DNA of 13,193 nt, taken from an uncultured Clostridia bacterium. Its GTDB lineage: Bacteria > Bacillota > Clostridia > TANB77 > CAG-508. A program made the position numbers and the translations under genes. Every line of letters begins with the position of its first letter. Position 1 is the first letter of the stretch. The notes below the pieces were generated by a model. The model was not told the origin of the DNA and searched no databases. It saw nothing but the letters and a program-made list of their open reading frames with translations. Location of the stretch: contig CALXJN010000052.1 in assembly GCA_944388635.1 (NCBI GenBank), positions 1 through 13,193 of the forward strand, written 5' to 3'. Below are positions 12,420-13,193 of this stretch, piece after piece.

Positions 12420-13193
12420 TTATTGATTTTCTGTTCTTGCTGTTAAGCTATATGGACTATACTTTGAACCGTCTCCTGATACTCCTACATTAACTTTAGA
12501 TAAATCTATCTCTACAACTGGGCGAAGATAATAATTGACTGTAATATCATCTGAAGCTGCTAACTTATTTGGAATTACACTACCTTTATTTATTGAAAAC
12601 ATCTCATAATTAAACCATCCATCATCATACCAAACACATCTAGTTGCAAGCCAATATCCGTTTAGATTATCTGTTGTTCCTGGTTTATATCTAAGCAGTT
12701 GTAAATATATTGAATTCATATATGTTGCTGTTATTTCATAAGTATAATATGTTGCTTTTCCTTTAAGAATATTTTTCCTATTTGAGCTCCCAGTTATGTA
12801 TTCATCTTGGTCACTTAGATTATATCTTGTTCCAAATATTCCTTCTGGAGCTCCTGTTATTTCTAATGCAAATATATTAGGATATCTACTATTTCCTCCA
12901 GTATCAGTAAGTTCTTTTCCGTAATTTTCATAAGTTGTTTTATCAAATGTCGATACTTTTTCTATATCTTCTATATTCATACTTCTTCCTACTGCTCCTA
13001 AAAGCTTATTACTATATAATTCCTTACATGCATTATTTAGTAAAAGTACTCCATTATTATATCCATTAATTCCACTTAATTTGAAGCCACTATGTATTGG
13101 AATTTCTGTCGTTATCATCAATTTTGTATCTGTTGAATATAATATTCTCCACTCTGCAGTTGTATCTGTCGTAAGTTGTGAATTACTTGTTCC
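12420..13193 (-). CDS. C-terminal part of a probable surface or pilin-like protein (5' end off the window)
   Basis: The frame is open from the right edge to TAA at 12420-12422, giving 258 visible residues. An internal TTG/ATG at 13116-13121 is not a believable start because coding continues upstream without a ribosome binding site. The visible part is rich in Tyr, Asn, Thr, Ser and Gly with few charges, typical of extracellular proteins. Recognisable stretches are AEWRILYSTDTKLMITTEIPI, LSGINGYNNGVLLLNNACKELY, GYWLATRCVWYDDGWFNYEMFSI and VNYYLRPVVEIDLSKV. I recall a similar Trp-Arg-x-Leu-Tyr ... Tyr-Trp-Leu-Ala-Thr-Arg ... Leu-Arg-Pro-Val-Val layout at the C-terminus of clostridial prepilin-like secreted proteins (from memory). 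No signal peptide can be seen because the start is missing. Confidence 0.7.
   Translation of the reverse strand, partial: GTSNSQLTTDTTAEWRILYSTDTKLMITTEIPIHSGFKLSGINGYNNGVLLLNNACKELYSNKLLGAVGRSMNIEDIEKVSTFDKTTYENYGKELTDTGGNSRYPNIFALEITGAPEGIFGTRYNLSDQDEYITGSSNRKNILKGKATYYTYEITATYMNSIYLQLLRYKPGTTDNLNGYWLATRCVWYDDGWFNYEMFSINKGSVIPNKLAASDDITVNYYLRPVVEIDLSKVNVGVSGDGSKYSPYSLTARTENQ

Noticed and set aside
1..13193. Insertion sequences, integrases, attachment sites, tRNA genes.
   Set aside because: No transposase or integrase frames, no flanking direct repeats that I could see, and no tRNA-like cloverleaf were found on either strand.

Overview
The window comes from a chromosome of a very AT-rich Gram-positive bacterium, most likely an uncultured member of the Clostridia. 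The reasons are the strong A+T bias, AGGAGG-type ribosome binding sites, consensus sigma-A promoters, an RNase P RNA read as type A, a MecA-like penicillin-binding protein, and a heterodimeric ABC exporter of a type I associate with clostridia. UGA is a normal stop (asd and the glycosyltransferase end in TGA) and Trp is UGG, so this is not a code-4 mollicute. All genes lie on the minus strand except one small toxin-antitoxin pair.

Left to right: positions 1-120 hold a promoter firing out of the left edge. Then come rnpB with its terminator, and the aspartate-pathway pair aspartokinase and asd (1584-2549 and 563-1573), which supply aspartate semialdehyde for diaminopimelate/lysine, threonine and methionine. 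The rnpB promoter is embedded in the end of asd. Next is a membrane-lipid pair, a diacylglycerol glycosyltransferase-like protein and a PlsC-like acyltransferase, translationally coupled. At 4592-5770 is an unrecognised protein built of four 75-residue repeats, each with a helix-turn-helix-like segment.

Positions 5928-9511 encode the two subunits of a heterodimeric ABC exporter. The first is intact with a degenerate ATPase site; the second has the canonical site but is broken by one extra base at 6972. The operon has a perfect consensus promoter (TTGACA, 17 bp, TATAAT), followed by a palindrome, a possible 9-codon leader ORF and a strong intrinsic terminator, all before the first gene. That layout suggests transcription attenuation. 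Upstream lies a class B penicillin-binding protein with a MecA-type N-terminal domain. The right end has a plus-strand RelE/ParE-type toxin with a 58-residue antitoxin, and the C-terminal part of a probable surface or pilin-like protein running off the window.

The most noteworthy items are the tandem HTH-like repeat protein, the attenuator-like leader of the ABC exporter, the single-base frameshift in its second subunit, and the unusually short aspartokinase with room for only one ACT domain.
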